Source: a virus
IMG/VR virus record: IMGVR_UViG_3300042691_005130
Coordinates: 1 to 63,785 of that record
Reading direction: 5' to 3' (one strand)
DNA: 63,785 bases
In this document: positions 48,469 to 56,787 of the stretch, piece by piece
How positions within the stretch are numbered: position 1 is the stretch's first letter
How the letters are laid out: every line of letters begins with the position of its first letter
Program-made: the position numbers and the translations under genes
The notes under the pieces: model-generated
What the model was told of the DNA's origin: nothing
What the model saw: the letters and a program-made list of their open reading frames with translations, nothing else
Database searches by the model: none

Positions 48469-48483
48469 CCGGGAATTTCCCGG
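48469..48483 (+). promoter_or_regulatory. Palindrome in the 5' leader
   Basis: CCGGGAATTTCCCGG is a perfect inverted repeat just after the predicted transcript start; there is no T-tract. It may stabilise the mRNA 5' end or serve as an operator. Confidence 0.45.
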
Positions 48484-48550
48484 TGTGGCAAACAGTCCCG
48501 GCTGACGTCAAGCAGATTGCCATACCGAACTCGCTTGAGAGGACAATTCG

Positions 48551-49024
48551 ATGGCTGTATCTACTACCCAAAGCATTTGGCGTTCGGGCGGCGGTGATAA
48601 CACTCGCCAAGCCTATTGCGGCACCGGCGTCATGGCAGCAACTTTCTATGTTGGTAACGCGGCTGTTGCTGGCAACGTTGTCGTTGCTCAAGGCCAAACC
48701 ACTCCCGTTATTCTTCCTGCTAACGCTGTTGTCACGTCCGTGATTATCACGAACGGTCTGACTTCTGGCACGATGAATGTCGGCTACACCACTATCGACG
48801 GTGCAACTTCGAACGCTGCGTTCTACGTTTCAGCGTTGGCCGCTACTTCTGCCAAGACTGTTACTCCGGGCGCTACCGGCGCAGGCGCTGGCATCGGAAC
48901 AGCAGGCAGCCCAACCCAAAACTTCACTGTTACAAGCGAAAGCGCAAGCTCGGCTGTTGGTGATGTTGCTGGCTACATTACGTACTTTGTGAATGACCCT
49001 CTGTTCGGCCAGCAGAACAACTAA
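48551..49024 (+). CDS. Structural protein, beta-rich
   Basis: A 157-residue protein rich in alanine, threonine, valine and glycine (GNVVVAQGQTTPVILPANAVV). No catalytic motif. It starts a run of three small structural genes and may decorate the head or tail. The end, DVAGYITYFVNDPLFGQQ, shows strands. Confidence 0.65.
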   Translation: MAVSTTQSIWRSGGGDNTRQAYCGTGVMAATFYVGNAAVAGNVVVAQGQTTPVILPANAVVTSVIITNGLTSGTMNVGYTTIDGATSNAAFYVSALAATSAKTVTPGATGAGAGIGTAGSPTQNFTVTSESASSAVGDVAGYITYFVNDPLFGQQNN

Positions 49025-49036
49025 TAGAGGCCGCGC

Positions 49037-49525
49037 ATGGGTATGCAAACAGACGTTTTTTCGTACCACGCAACAAGCTCATCGCTTGCGTATGGCGCAC
49101 GTTCACGTCTGAAGGGTGTGGTTATATCTCCCGTTACGTCCGTAACTTTCAACTCATGTGTAGTTGATACTGCCGGGGCGTTGACGGGGACATACGATAT
49201 TCCAAGCTCGACAGTATGTACCGTCACCATAGCTAATCATGGCTTGTCGAATGGCGCACGAGTTGGCTTCAACTTTACTACTGGTTCGGGAATAGATGAC
49301 GCTTATGTTGTGTCGAATGCGACAACCAACACGCTCACTATAACCACGGCCAACCTAACGACCAGTGGTAATGTGACGATGTACCCGAAGGTCCTTACTG
49401 AAATGGATTCCTCTTCAGGAACGGCTTTTTACACATTAATTCCCGGCGAGGGGATTCTTGCTTCAGAAGGGTTATTCTGTTTGCTGCCATCTGCCAACGT
49501 AACTATGACTATTTTCTACGGATAG
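49037..49525 (+). CDS. Ig-like structural protein, paralogue 1
   Basis: A 162-residue beta-rich protein. The segment VTIANHGLSNGARVGFNF resembles the ITNHGFVTGQRVFLDF block of the next gene and VTDADHGAITGDFVTF of the large tail protein at 1191. The two neighbours (49037 and 49535) share length, N-terminus (MGMQTDVFS/MMQTDVKS) and C-terminus (TIFYG/TVFYG), so they are tandem duplicates. Confidence 0.72.
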   Translation: MGMQTDVFSYHATSSSLAYGARSRLKGVVISPVTSVTFNSCVVDTAGALTGTYDIPSSTVCTVTIANHGLSNGARVGFNFTTGSGIDDAYVVSNATTNTLTITTANLTTSGNVTMYPKVLTEMDSSSGTAFYTLIPGEGILASEGLFCLLPSANVTMTIFYG

Positions 49526-49534
49526 GAATAGCTT

Positions 49535-50029
49535 ATGATGCAAACGGACGTTAAATCTGCGATTGCAAAAGATACGGGGCTGCTTGTAACCATGATCCCT
49601 GTACGCTTGAAATCCATCACGGTGACAAGCGCAACAGTATCGCCAAGAAATGTTTCCGTATGTGACCCAACGGTTCAGAAATCTGGCACGTATTCTCGTA
49701 CAAACCCTAGCGCTACAATCACCGTCACCATAACGAACCACGGTTTTGTTACTGGACAACGAGTGTTTTTAGATTTTACGTCTGGCGCTGGTCGGGATAG
49801 TGCATACACGATTACGAAAACTGGCGATGATACGTTTACCTGTGTCGATACTGGCGTAGTTTCTACGACGAGCGGCAACGTTACAGCGTATAGCAAGATT
49901 GCTTTAGAGGTTGATACCTTCAATACCGTCGGCTTGCCTATTATGATTCCAGGTCAAGGTATCTACTGCCCGAACGGTATGTTTGTAGGATGCGGTTCGT
50001 CTGTAACGGCAACGGTATTCTATGGCTAA
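49535..50029 (+). CDS. Ig-like structural protein, paralogue 2
   Basis: A 164-residue paralogue of the preceding gene with the same beginning, central HG-G-V-F motif and ending (IPGQGIYCPNGMFVGCGSS). Such paired surface domains are common on capsids or tails, where they may aid contact with cells or mucus. It overlaps the next gene by eight bases. Confidence 0.72.
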   Translation: MMQTDVKSAIAKDTGLLVTMIPVRLKSITVTSATVSPRNVSVCDPTVQKSGTYSRTNPSATITVTITNHGFVTGQRVFLDFTSGAGRDSAYTITKTGDDTFTCVDTGVVSTTSGNVTAYSKIALEVDTFNTVGLPIMIPGQGIYCPNGMFVGCGSSVTATVFYG

Positions 50030-50276
50030 GAAGACCCCATCCCTATCTATCGGGCGCGGCGAGAAGCTGCCTGTGTCGAAGGGTGCGGGTTTGACGGCTA
50101 AAGGACGAGCCAAGTACAACCGTGAGACGGGCAGCAATTTGAAAGCCCCGCAGCCAGAAGGCGGATCACGCAAGAAGTCATTCTGCGCTCGCATGTCTGG
50201 TATGCCGGGTCCGATGAAAGATGAAAAAGGCAGACCGACTAGAAAGGCGGCTGCGTTAAAGAGATGGAAGTGTTAA
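50022..50276 (+). CDS. Small basic protein, GLTAKGRAKYN type
   Basis: An 84-residue lysine/arginine-rich protein: GAGLTAKGRAKYNRETGSN, KKSFCARMSGMPGPMKD and a final KAAALKRWKC. This block is shared by small proteins in many environmental tailed phages. The charge suggests DNA or RNA binding, perhaps inside the virion. Overlaps both neighbours. Confidence 0.7.
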   Translation: MAKKTPSLSIGRGEKLPVSKGAGLTAKGRAKYNRETGSNLKAPQPEGGSRKKSFCARMSGMPGPMKDEKGRPTRKAAALKRWKC

Positions 50277-50527
50277 CCGTGGATCTTGCATTTGTCTGGA
50301 ACGGCGCTCTGTCGCTGTTTGTGGGTTTGTTTGCGTACATCGCCCATGAGAAGTTCTCCGAGCTTGCGCGTATCACGATCTTGTTGAACAAGACGCGTGA
50401 GGAAATAGCACGAGACAACGTCACGAAGGCGGAAGTGGATCGCATTACCGATCATATTGACCAGCGGTTTAATCGTCTTGAGAACAAGATTGATCAACTG
50501 ATTGAGTCGCAACGGAGGGTGTTATGA
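50264..50527 (+). CDS. Small membrane-anchored coiled-coil protein
   Basis: An 87-residue protein with a membrane segment (LAFVWNGALSLFVGLFAYIA, about 8-27) followed by a charged coiled coil (about 30-85). The plan resembles phage Rz-type or holin-accessory proteins, but no second spanin gene is seen nearby. It overlaps both neighbours by four or more bases. Confidence 0.62.
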   Translation: MEVLTVDLAFVWNGALSLFVGLFAYIAHEKFSELARITILLNKTREEIARDNVTKAEVDRITDHIDQRFNRLENKIDQLIESQRRVL

Positions 50528-51129
50528 AGAAGAAGGTGAAACGTTATCAAGAAGGCGGCGAGGCTGAATTAAAAGCACGCGGCTTGGAGTCTTCTAAAGG
50601 CGACAAAGTTAGCTTTCTTGAGCGCCTGCGCATGGGCAATATCGACGATCCTAGTTCTGAAGCATATCGCCGATTTGGAGCTGGCAGAGCAAAGATGGAT
50701 ATAGAGGCCGTAACGCCTGTGCCAGAGTCTGCAAAAGAAAGCAGCGATTACAGCGGCCGCACCACGGCAAAGCGCAGCGAAGCACCAGCAGAAACCACCA
50801 TGAGTATGACGGAGCGTTTACGTGCAGCATCGCCCGGATCAAATATTCGCAGCATGGATGGCGAAGGCGGCGGCTACACCTCTCCTGTAATGGAAGAGGT
50901 AAAAGAAAAAATAAAGGTAAAGCCGAAAAAATCAAAACTTCAGGCGCAAAACGATGTGGCCAAGAGAATGGCAAGAGGCTACGCTAAAGCTGCCGAGGCT
51001 AGTGCTACTCGCGCAACTGGTTCTGGCGCATCTGGCTTTAATTTCAAAAAGGGCGGCAAAGTATCCAGCGCATCTTCTCGAGCAGATGGTATTGCACAGC
51101 GCGGCAAAACCAAGGGAAGGATTTGTTAA
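50524..51129 (+). CDS. Basic protein with RADG tag 1
   Basis: A 201-residue protein with a lysine-rich start (MKKKVKRYQEGG), a charged disordered middle and a C-terminal tag: KKGGKVSSASSRADGIAQRG followed by KTKGRIC. The same tag ends the next genes. No enzyme motif. Its position in a late structural operon suggests packaging into the particle; function unknown. Confidence 0.68.
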   Translation: MKKKVKRYQEGGEAELKARGLESSKGDKVSFLERLRMGNIDDPSSEAYRRFGAGRAKMDIEAVTPVPESAKESSDYSGRTTAKRSEAPAETTMSMTERLRAASPGSNIRSMDGEGGGYTSPVMEEVKEKIKVKPKKSKLQAQNDVAKRMARGYAKAAEASATRATGSGASGFNFKKGGKVSSASSRADGIAQRGKTKGRIC

Positions 51130-51380
51130 TGGCTGACATGACAAACATGCAGGATCGCATTCGTGAGCTTGAGGCTCGTCGTGCAAAAGGTGAGTCTGTA
51201 CCACAGCTCGATGCGTTGTATAAAAAAATGGATGCATTGAATGAAAAGGCTCACTCTGAAGCCACAAAATCCGTGACCGGAGAGGCGGCAACTCCTGTCA
51301 AAAAAGCCAAAGGCGGCACTGCTTCATCTCGTGCTGATGGCTGCGCCCAGCGTGGCAAAACCAGAGGAAAGATCGTATGA
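51129..51380 (+). CDS. Small basic protein with RADG tag 2
   Basis: An 83-residue protein with an N-terminal coiled coil (MQDRIRELEARRAKG) and a tag, KGGTASSRADGCAQRGKTRG, at its end. The ATG at 51129 shares a base with the preceding stop. Function unknown. Confidence 0.65.
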   Translation: MADMTNMQDRIRELEARRAKGESVPQLDALYKKMDALNEKAHSEATKSVTGEAATPVKKAKGGTASSRADGCAQRGKTRGKIV

Positions 51381-51970
51381 GAAAGCGCAGAAAGTTTGCT
51401 GACGGCGGCGCGATTGGCCCTAGTCAGCAGCCAACTTATCCTTTCTACGGTAATCAACCGCAAGCTGGCGGCCAAAGCGGCGGTTTGAATCAGACCTTCA
51501 ACATGCAGCCACAAGCGCAGGCTGGTCCAAATGATCAGATGGGTCAAACGCGTTTTGCCAAAGGTGGACAGGCGAAGGTTGGCAAAGTCATGTCAGAGTT
51601 CAAGTCAGGCAAGTTAAAGTCATCGTCAGGTCAGAAGGTGACGAATCCCAAGCAGGCCATCGCAATTGGTTTATCCGAGGCTGGCCTTTCCAAGAAAGCC
51701 AAAGGAGGCGAGATGAAAGAATCGATGAAGAAGGTCAAGGAAGAGGTTGCGTTCATGAAGAAGAAGGGCGCACCAAAGTCGATGATCAAACATGAGATGG
51801 CTGAAGCTGGTATGAAGCACGGCGGCAAGGTCAAGAAGATGGCAAACGGCGGCTTGGCTGCTGGTCACAAGTCTGCTGACGGCGTAGCTACAAAAGGTAA
51901 GACCAAAGCTATGCAGGTCAAGATGGCTAAAGGCGGCATGATGAAGAAAGCCTACGGCGGTAAGTGCTAA
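51377..51970 (+). CDS. Basic protein with several GG/K-rich motifs
   Basis: A 197-residue protein. It begins MRKRRKFADGGAI, has a glutamine/proline/glycine-rich segment, a conserved-looking central helix (TNPKQAIAIGLSEAGLSKKA) and a C-terminal half with repeated KKxxKGG and KSADGVATKGKTKA, a variant of the RADG tag. The strong positive charge suggests DNA contact. Overlaps the preceding gene by four bases. Confidence 0.68.
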   Translation: MRKRRKFADGGAIGPSQQPTYPFYGNQPQAGGQSGGLNQTFNMQPQAQAGPNDQMGQTRFAKGGQAKVGKVMSEFKSGKLKSSSGQKVTNPKQAIAIGLSEAGLSKKAKGGEMKESMKKVKEEVAFMKKKGAPKSMIKHEMAEAGMKHGGKVKKMANGGLAAGHKSADGVATKGKTKAMQVKMAKGGMMKKAYGGKC

Positions 51971-51982
51971 CTGGAGAACTCC

Positions 51983-52300
51983 ATGCGTGGTATGTCACCG
52001 AATGATGTAAGCGCGACGCGCACCGGTCTTGATCTTGAGCGTGGGCGTGAGCGGGCGATGGATCTGGCAGCGGCTCGGAGTCGTATGCCATCGACCATGG
52101 AAAGCAACGTGCCAGACGTTCCGATGGTTCGTCCGCCTATGCAACCGCCTGTGATGCCTACTGCGATGCCTGCTATGCCAAGAGTGCCTATGAAAAAGGG
52201 CGGCAAGGTGAAGAAGGCAAAAGGCGGTTCTGTGTCATCGGCAAGCAAGCGAGCTGATGGTTGCGCCCAGCGCGGCAAAACCAAAGGGAAGTTTGTGTGA
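51983..52300 (+). CDS. Small basic protein with RADG tag 3
   Basis: A 105-residue protein. A methionine/proline-rich middle (PPMQPPVMPTAMPAMPRVPM) precedes KKGGKVKKAKGGSVSSASKR and ADGCAQRGKTKGKFV, the clearest form of the tag. It ends in a GTGA overlap with the next gene. Function unknown. Confidence 0.66.
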   Translation: MRGMSPNDVSATRTGLDLERGRERAMDLAAARSRMPSTMESNVPDVPMVRPPMQPPVMPTAMPAMPRVPMKKGGKVKKAKGGSVSSASKRADGCAQRGKTKGKFV

Positions 52301-52632
52301 GACCGTCACGCGGCATGGGGGCAATAGCTCCTAGCAAAATGCCCACGGCGAAGGTTAAAGCTCGCCGGGATGACACCGACTTCACGGAATATAAGAAGGG
52401 CGGTTCTGTGCGGTTAGGTAAGCCGTCGGTAGAAGAGGCTGTGCGTAAAGCGGCTAAACGCTCGAAGGTTAATCAAGCAGGGAACTATACGAAGCCAGAG
52501 ATGCGCAAGCGTTTGTTCCAGCAGATCAAGAGCGCAGCGGTGCAGGGCACAGGCGCAGGTCAGTGGTCAGCCAGAAAAAGTCAATTGTTGGCAAAACGAT
52601 ATAAGGCTCGCGGCGGTGGATATAGAGACTAA
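52297..52632 (+). CDS. Small basic protein, NYTKP-GGGY type
   Basis: A 111-residue protein with GTG start overlapping the previous stop (GTGA). It has QAGNYTKPEMRKRLFQQIKS and ends GQWSARKSQLLAKRYKARGG. This block is shared by small proteins of many environmental phages. It probably binds nucleic acid or virion parts. Overlaps the endonuclease VII-like gene by 17 bases. Confidence 0.7.
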   Translation: MRPSRGMGAIAPSKMPTAKVKARRDDTDFTEYKKGGSVRLGKPSVEEAVRKAAKRSKVNQAGNYTKPEMRKRLFQQIKSAAVQGTGAGQWSARKSQLLAKRYKARGGGYRD

Positions 52633-53074
52633 GACGTGTACCATGTGCGGAGAAACGAAGCCTGTTTCAACGTACAGAAGTCGCGGCGGGTCTATGGCGC
52701 ACTTGTTAAAAAGTCGTTGCAACACTTGTCTGTATAAAGAGCATCGTAGATGGACGGAAGAAAATGCAGAACGGGTTCAGCAGTACAGGGAAAAAGATCC
52801 TTGGACGCTAGCAAAACGATGCGCAAGAAGAGGTATAACTCCGCAAGAACTTGTAGATCGATATGAGCGCCAAGAAGAATGTTGTGCAATTTGCAAAAAA
52901 GAAATTGAGTTAATTGACAGCGCAATAGATCACAATCACGTAACTGGAGAATTTCGTGGTGTTTTGTGCAAACAGTGCAACAGAGCGTTAGGAATGTTTA
53001 ATGATAGTCCTGCTGTTTTGCGGAACGCGCTAGAGTACTTGGAAGCGTTTGGGAGTTATGGCGATGGCAATTAA
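52616..53074 (+). CDS. Endonuclease VII-like HNH nuclease
   Basis: A 152-residue protein with an N-terminal CTMCGETKP zinc ribbon and a C-terminal T4-endonuclease VII-type core: CCAICKKEIE, AIDHNHVTGEFRGVLCKQCN and RALGMFNDSPAVLRNALEYL. Members resolve branched DNA or act as free-standing homing nucleases. GTG start; it overlaps genes on both sides, so either it is native or it has been well adapted to the operon. Confidence 0.82.
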   Translation: MDIETKTCTMCGETKPVSTYRSRGGSMAHLLKSRCNTCLYKEHRRWTEENAERVQQYREKDPWTLAKRCARRGITPQELVDRYERQEECCAICKKEIELIDSAIDHNHVTGEFRGVLCKQCNRALGMFNDSPAVLRNALEYLEAFGSYGDGN

Positions 53075-53303
53075 AGCTCCGCAGCAAAGCCTGAAAGCGT
53101 GGGGTGAGCAGAAGTGGCGCACCAAGAGCGGCAAGCCTTCTTCGAAGACTGGTGAACGGTATCTACCGGAGGCGGCTATCAAGGCGTTGAGTCCTGCGGA
53201 GTATGCGGCAACGACGAAGGCAAAGCGGGCAGGCAAGGCATCAGGTAAGCAGTTTGTAAAACAACCGAAGGGCATAGCCCAGAAGACGTCGAGATTCAGG
53301 TAA
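53064..53303 (+). CDS. Small basic protein, KWRTKSGKPS type
   Basis: A 79-residue lysine-rich protein with QKWRTKSGKPSSKTGERYLP, AAIKALSPAEYAATTKAKR and KQFVKQPKGIAQKTSRFR. This whole-length layout is a widespread small phage family. The start at 53064 is eight bases after GGGAG; an ATG at 53058 is possible. Virion DNA-binding is likely but unproven. Confidence 0.68.
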   Translation: MAIKAPQQSLKAWGEQKWRTKSGKPSSKTGERYLPEAAIKALSPAEYAATTKAKRAGKASGKQFVKQPKGIAQKTSRFR

Positions 53304-54043
53304 TGGCCTACACCACATCCACGACAGCGTTCAACCCGACGGTCAACGAAATCTTCGAGGAAGCATTCGAAAGATGCGGCCTCGAAATGCGTACGGGTTA
53401 TGACTTCCGCACGGCACGGCGCAGTCTGAACCTGTTGCTCGCGGAGTGGGCTAACCGTGGGATTAACCTGTGGACTATTGAGCAGGGGACTATCCCGCTC
53501 GTGCAGGGGCAGATTACCTATGATCTACCTATTGATACCGTGGATTTACTTGAACATGTTATTCGAACCAATCCTGGGCAGATCGGGACTCAGTCAGACA
53601 TCAACATCAACCGAATCTCCGTCTCCACCTACGCGACGATCCCGAACAAGCTCACGCAAGGCAGGCCGATCCAAGTCTGGATAAACCGCCGCAGCGGGCA
53701 GACAACGGACGTGCCGGGTGCAACGCCGCAGTATCCGCAGATCAACGTATGGCCGTCGCCAGATCAGGGCACGGCACAGACCCCGTACTACTACTTCGTG
53801 TACTGGCGGCTGCGTAGAATGTTTGATGCTGGCAACGGTGTGAATGTTGAGGACATCCCATTCCGTTTTCAGGAGTGTCTGATCTGTGGGCTGGCATATC
53901 GGTTGGCGATGAAGCTGCCCGGCGGTATGGAGCGGATTCAGTTCTTGAAGGCGCAGTACGACGAGGCGTGGGAAATGGCGGCAGGCGAAGACCGGGAGAA
54001 GGCACCGGATCGTCTGGTGCCTCGAATGATCACGTACAGGTGA
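53303..54043 (+). CDS. Tail tubular/adaptor protein (T7 gp11-like)
   Basis: A 246-residue protein with NEIFEEAFERCGLEMRTGYD, ARRSLNLLLAEWANRGINLW and QGQITYDLPIDTVDL near the N-terminus, then WPSPDQGTAQTPYYYFVYW and a C-terminal LAYRLAMKLPGG helix. This is the layout of head-tail adaptor proteins in short-tailed phages. It joins the portal to the tail. The start overlaps the preceding stop by one base. Confidence 0.82.
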   Translation: MAYTTSTTAFNPTVNEIFEEAFERCGLEMRTGYDFRTARRSLNLLLAEWANRGINLWTIEQGTIPLVQGQITYDLPIDTVDLLEHVIRTNPGQIGTQSDININRISVSTYATIPNKLTQGRPIQVWINRRSGQTTDVPGATPQYPQINVWPSPDQGTAQTPYYYFVYWRLRRMFDAGNGVNVEDIPFRFQECLICGLAYRLAMKLPGGMERIQFLKAQYDEAWEMAAGEDREKAPDRLVPRMITYR

Positions 54044-54046
54044 TGT

Positions 54047-54469
54047 ATGCCTAGCAAGTACGCTAGTGGTAAGAACAGTATTTCGGAGTGTGATCGGTGT
54101 GCATTCAGGTATCCGCTGAAGGTGCTGAAGACGCTAACGATCAAGACGAAGAACGTAAAGATTAAGGTGTGCCCGACTTGTTGGGAACCTGACCAGCCGC
54201 AGTTGAGCCTTGGTTTATACCCTGTGAACGACCCGCAGGCAGTACGGGAGCCAAGGCCAGATTTGTCTTACTGGCAGTCTGGTTTAACTGGGTTGCAGAC
54301 AGACTACAACTCTGGCACCAACATCTTGCAGGACGGGTTTCCGGGCGGTGGTAGCCGGATCTTCCAGTGGGGTTGGGCACCGATTGGCGGGGCTAGGGCA
54401 AATGATGCGGGGCTGACACCGAACAACTTGGTGGCGCAAACAACGGTAGCAAACGTGACTATCAACTAG
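54047..54469 (+). CDS. Zinc-ribbon structural protein
   Basis: A 140-residue protein. The N-terminus forms a four-cysteine ribbon (C15, C18, C42, C45: ECDRCAFRYP and KVCPTCWEPD). The C-terminal part is glycine/aromatic-rich (RIFQWGWAPIGG). Its place between two tail-adaptor genes suggests an assembly or tail role; no catalytic site. Confidence 0.68.
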   Translation: MPSKYASGKNSISECDRCAFRYPLKVLKTLTIKTKNVKIKVCPTCWEPDQPQLSLGLYPVNDPQAVREPRPDLSYWQSGLTGLQTDYNSGTNILQDGFPGGGSRIFQWGWAPIGGARANDAGLTPNNLVAQTTVANVTIN

Positions 54470-54478
54470 GAGTGAATG

Positions 54479-54628
54479 ATGGACAAGATGAAACAGGTAG
54501 CCAAGGCCGAGGTGAAAGCGCACGAAAAGCGTATGCACAAAGGCATGAAAAAGGGTGGCGTTACCACTGCCGATCTGAAAAAATACGGTCGGAACGAAGC
54601 GCGTATCCAGAACCAGAAAACCAAGTGA
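54479..54628 (+). CDS. Very small basic protein
   Basis: A 49-residue lysine-rich protein (MDKMKQVAKAEVKAHEKRMH, GMKKGGVTTADLKKYGRNEA). AGGAG is six bases upstream of the ATG at 54479. It resembles other short basic genes of this operon. Likely co-packaged or DNA-binding; unproven. Confidence 0.62.
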   Translation: MDKMKQVAKAEVKAHEKRMHKGMKKGGVTTADLKKYGRNEARIQNQKTK

Positions 54629-54635
54629 GGTTGAT

Positions 54636-54911
54636 ATGCCAAAGTACTCAATGAAAAAGGGCGGGAAGGAAGTTGGTCCCGCTTCTGTGTACGCACCACC
54701 GCACACCATGACTGGGAAGGCGGTGTCAGCCAAGCTGAAAAAAATGGAAGATCCCAACAATATCGCTGTCGATAAGTTGGGTCCGCGCACGGCTGTGCAG
54801 CGCGTGTCTGCGGGCGATCCTGGCCGCGAGGACACGAAGACCACGGGTATCAAGATTCGCGGTACTGGTGCAGCCACCAAGGGCGTGATGGCTAGAGGTC
54901 CGATGGCATGA
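54636..54911 (+). CDS. Small basic protein, RGTGAATKG type
   Basis: A 91-residue protein starting MPKYSMKKGGKEVGPASVYA and ending TGIKIRGTGAATKGVMARGP. The final block is shared by small phage proteins in environmental genomes. Overlaps the next tail gene by four bases (ATGA). Confidence 0.66.
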   Translation: MPKYSMKKGGKEVGPASVYAPPHTMTGKAVSAKLKKMEDPNNIAVDKLGPRTAVQRVSAGDPGREDTKTTGIKIRGTGAATKGVMARGPMA

Positions 54912-55591
54912 CATATACCGAGCTTGTTAACGCGATACAGGAATACACGGAGAACTACGAGCAGACGTTCGTAGATAACATCCCTGTTTTCCTGCGGCAG
55001 ACTGAAACCCGTGTGTACAACACGGTTCAGGTTCCTGCCTTGCGTGCCAACAAGACCGGTATTCTGTCCTCTAACAACAAGTATCTATCCGCGCCCGGCG
55101 ATTTTCTGGCGGTGTACTCCATGGCCGTGATTGAAAACTACGGCACTGCCACCGAGGAATATCACTACCTGCTGAACAAGGATGTGAACTACATCCGTGC
55201 CGCATATCCGACGCCTGCGGATACTGGCTTGCCCCAGTACTACGCGATCTTTGGTCCATCGACCACCAGCAACTTGGTAACGGATGAGCTGACATTTATC
55301 TTGGGTCCAACGCCGAATGCGGCGTACACGGTAGAGCTGCACTACTACTACTACCCAGAGTCAATCACGACAGCACCGGATGGCCGCACATGGCTGGGTG
55401 ACAACTATGATCCGATATTGCTGTACGGCGCTTTGCGCGAGGCGTATCTGTTCATGAAGGGCGAGCAGGATTTGATTGCGAATGTTGAGGCAAAGTACAA
55501 CGAGGCTATGGGTCAACTGAAACGTCTGGGCGATGGTATGGAGCGTCAGGACGCATACCGTAGCGGTCAAGTCAGGGTGAGGGTCACATGA
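54908..55591 (+). CDS. Tail adaptor-like protein
   Basis: A 227-residue protein with YTELVNAIQEYTENYEQTFV, then FLRQTETRVYNTVQVPALR and SAPGDFLAVYSMAVIENYG, an aromatic LHYYYYPESI and a helical C-terminus, GALREAYLFMKGEQD. This plan is seen in phage head-tail connector or nozzle-proximal proteins. Overlaps neighbours by four bases on both sides. Confidence 0.75.
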   Translation: MTYTELVNAIQEYTENYEQTFVDNIPVFLRQTETRVYNTVQVPALRANKTGILSSNNKYLSAPGDFLAVYSMAVIENYGTATEEYHYLLNKDVNYIRAAYPTPADTGLPQYYAIFGPSTTSNLVTDELTFILGPTPNAAYTVELHYYYYPESITTAPDGRTWLGDNYDPILLYGALREAYLFMKGEQDLIANVEAKYNEAMGQLKRLGDGMERQDAYRSGQVRVRVT

Positions 55592-56013
55592 CGATCTACC
55601 AGGGACTGACCACGAGCTTCAAGGTGGACATCTTGAATGGCCGCCAGAACATCGCATCAGACACGTTGAAGATGGCGCTGTACGACGGCTACGTGGAGCT
55701 GGATCAGAACACGAGTGCGTACTCATCGACCAATGAGATTACCGGGGTGGGATATTCGGCTGGGGGTCAGGCGTTAGCCAACGTGACCATCAACTCAACT
55801 AGCAACGGTATTGTGTACGTTAGCTTTGATAATGTGGTGTGGAACCCGGCACAGTTTGTAACCAGAGGGGCGTTGATATACAACTTCACTCGGGCAAACG
55901 CGTCGGTAGCCACTTTGGATTTTGGTAGTGACAAGACGCAGGCGGGCAACGGTACGTTCTCTGTAGTGTTGCCACCTGATACGGCGTCGAGTGCGCTGAT
56001 ACGTATTAATTGA
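55588..56013 (+). CDS. Tail structural protein, beta-rich
   Basis: A 141-residue beta-rich protein (YQGLTTSFKVDILNGRQNIA, LKMALYDGYVELDQNTSAYS, NFTRANASVATLDFGSDKTQ). It resembles small tail proteins that carry a sugar-binding or Ig-like fold. No catalytic residues. Overlaps the preceding gene by four bases. Confidence 0.68.
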   Translation: MTIYQGLTTSFKVDILNGRQNIASDTLKMALYDGYVELDQNTSAYSSTNEITGVGYSAGGQALANVTINSTSNGIVYVSFDNVVWNPAQFVTRGALIYNFTRANASVATLDFGSDKTQAGNGTFSVVLPPDTASSALIRIN

Positions 56014-56022
56014 GGAGTAGCT

Positions 56023-56598
56023 ATGAGCATCGAAACTTCTAAGTCAAGCGAAACCGTCAACGGCGCTGTCGCTCGTAAAACTGGCTTTGATGAAAAGCTG
56101 TCGGCTGGCGGTGTGTTTACCGTTACTTGCCGTGACAGCGAAGGCAACCAGAAGTGGGTAGACATCTGCCCGAACCTCGTGGTGAACACGGGTTTACAGG
56201 ACATGAACAACAAGTACTTTAGCGGCAGTGGCTACACGGCTGCTTGGTACGTTGGTCTTGTGAATGGCACATCCGCCAGTACAACGTTTTCTGGTGGCGA
56301 CACTTTGGCATCTCACGTAGGTTGGGATGAAAACAGTAACTACACTGGTGATCGCAAGGCGGCTACGTTTGGTTCCGCTACGTTGGCAGATCCGTCCAAC
56401 ATCAACAACGCATCTTCTACCGCGTCGTTCACGATGAACGCGAATGCCACAATTGCTGGTGCGTTCTTGGCGAACGTGGCAACGGGCACATCAGGATTGC
56501 TGTTCTCGGTGTCTGACTTCCAAGCGCCTGGCGACCGTACGGTGGTGAGCGGTGACGTTCTGAACGTGACCTACTCTTTCAACCTTGATGCGACCTGA
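56023..56598 (+). CDS. Tail structural protein
   Basis: A 191-residue protein. A polar N-terminus leads to TVTCRDSEGNQKWVDICPNL, GLQDMNNKYFSGSGYTAAWY and a beta-rich C-terminus (SGDVLNVTYSFNLDAT). This layout occurs in environmental phage tail proteins. No enzyme motif. Confidence 0.68.
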   Translation: MSIETSKSSETVNGAVARKTGFDEKLSAGGVFTVTCRDSEGNQKWVDICPNLVVNTGLQDMNNKYFSGSGYTAAWYVGLVNGTSASTTFSGGDTLASHVGWDENSNYTGDRKAATFGSATLADPSNINNASSTASFTMNANATIAGAFLANVATGTSGLLFSVSDFQAPGDRTVVSGDVLNVTYSFNLDAT

Positions 56599-56610
56599 TA
56601 GGAGCTGAAC

Positions 56611-56784
56611 ATGTACAAGAAGGGCGACGTTGTGAAGCTCAAGGCAGTCGTGCCGCAGGGTCCGATTGCCTCTATGCGTATGGATGAAGATGGCACCGTG
56701 TGGTGCCTGCTGGACTGGACGGGCGACGATGGTCAGGTTCATTCCCGCTGGTTTAAGGCTGATGAGCTAGAGTCTGCGGAGTAA
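56611..56784 (+). CDS. YodC/DUF2158-like small protein
   Basis: A 57-residue protein: YKKGDVVKLKAVVPQGPIAS near the start, then WCLLDWTGDDGQ and SRWFKADELE. The order GDxVxL, GP, M, xCxW and FxxxxL matches the YodC-like DUF2158 family. AGGAG lies six bases upstream of its ATG. Role unknown; small accessory of tail genes. Confidence 0.7.
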   Translation: MYKKGDVVKLKAVVPQGPIASMRMDEDGTVWCLLDWTGDDGQVHSRWFKADELESAE

Positions 56785-56787
56785 TAT

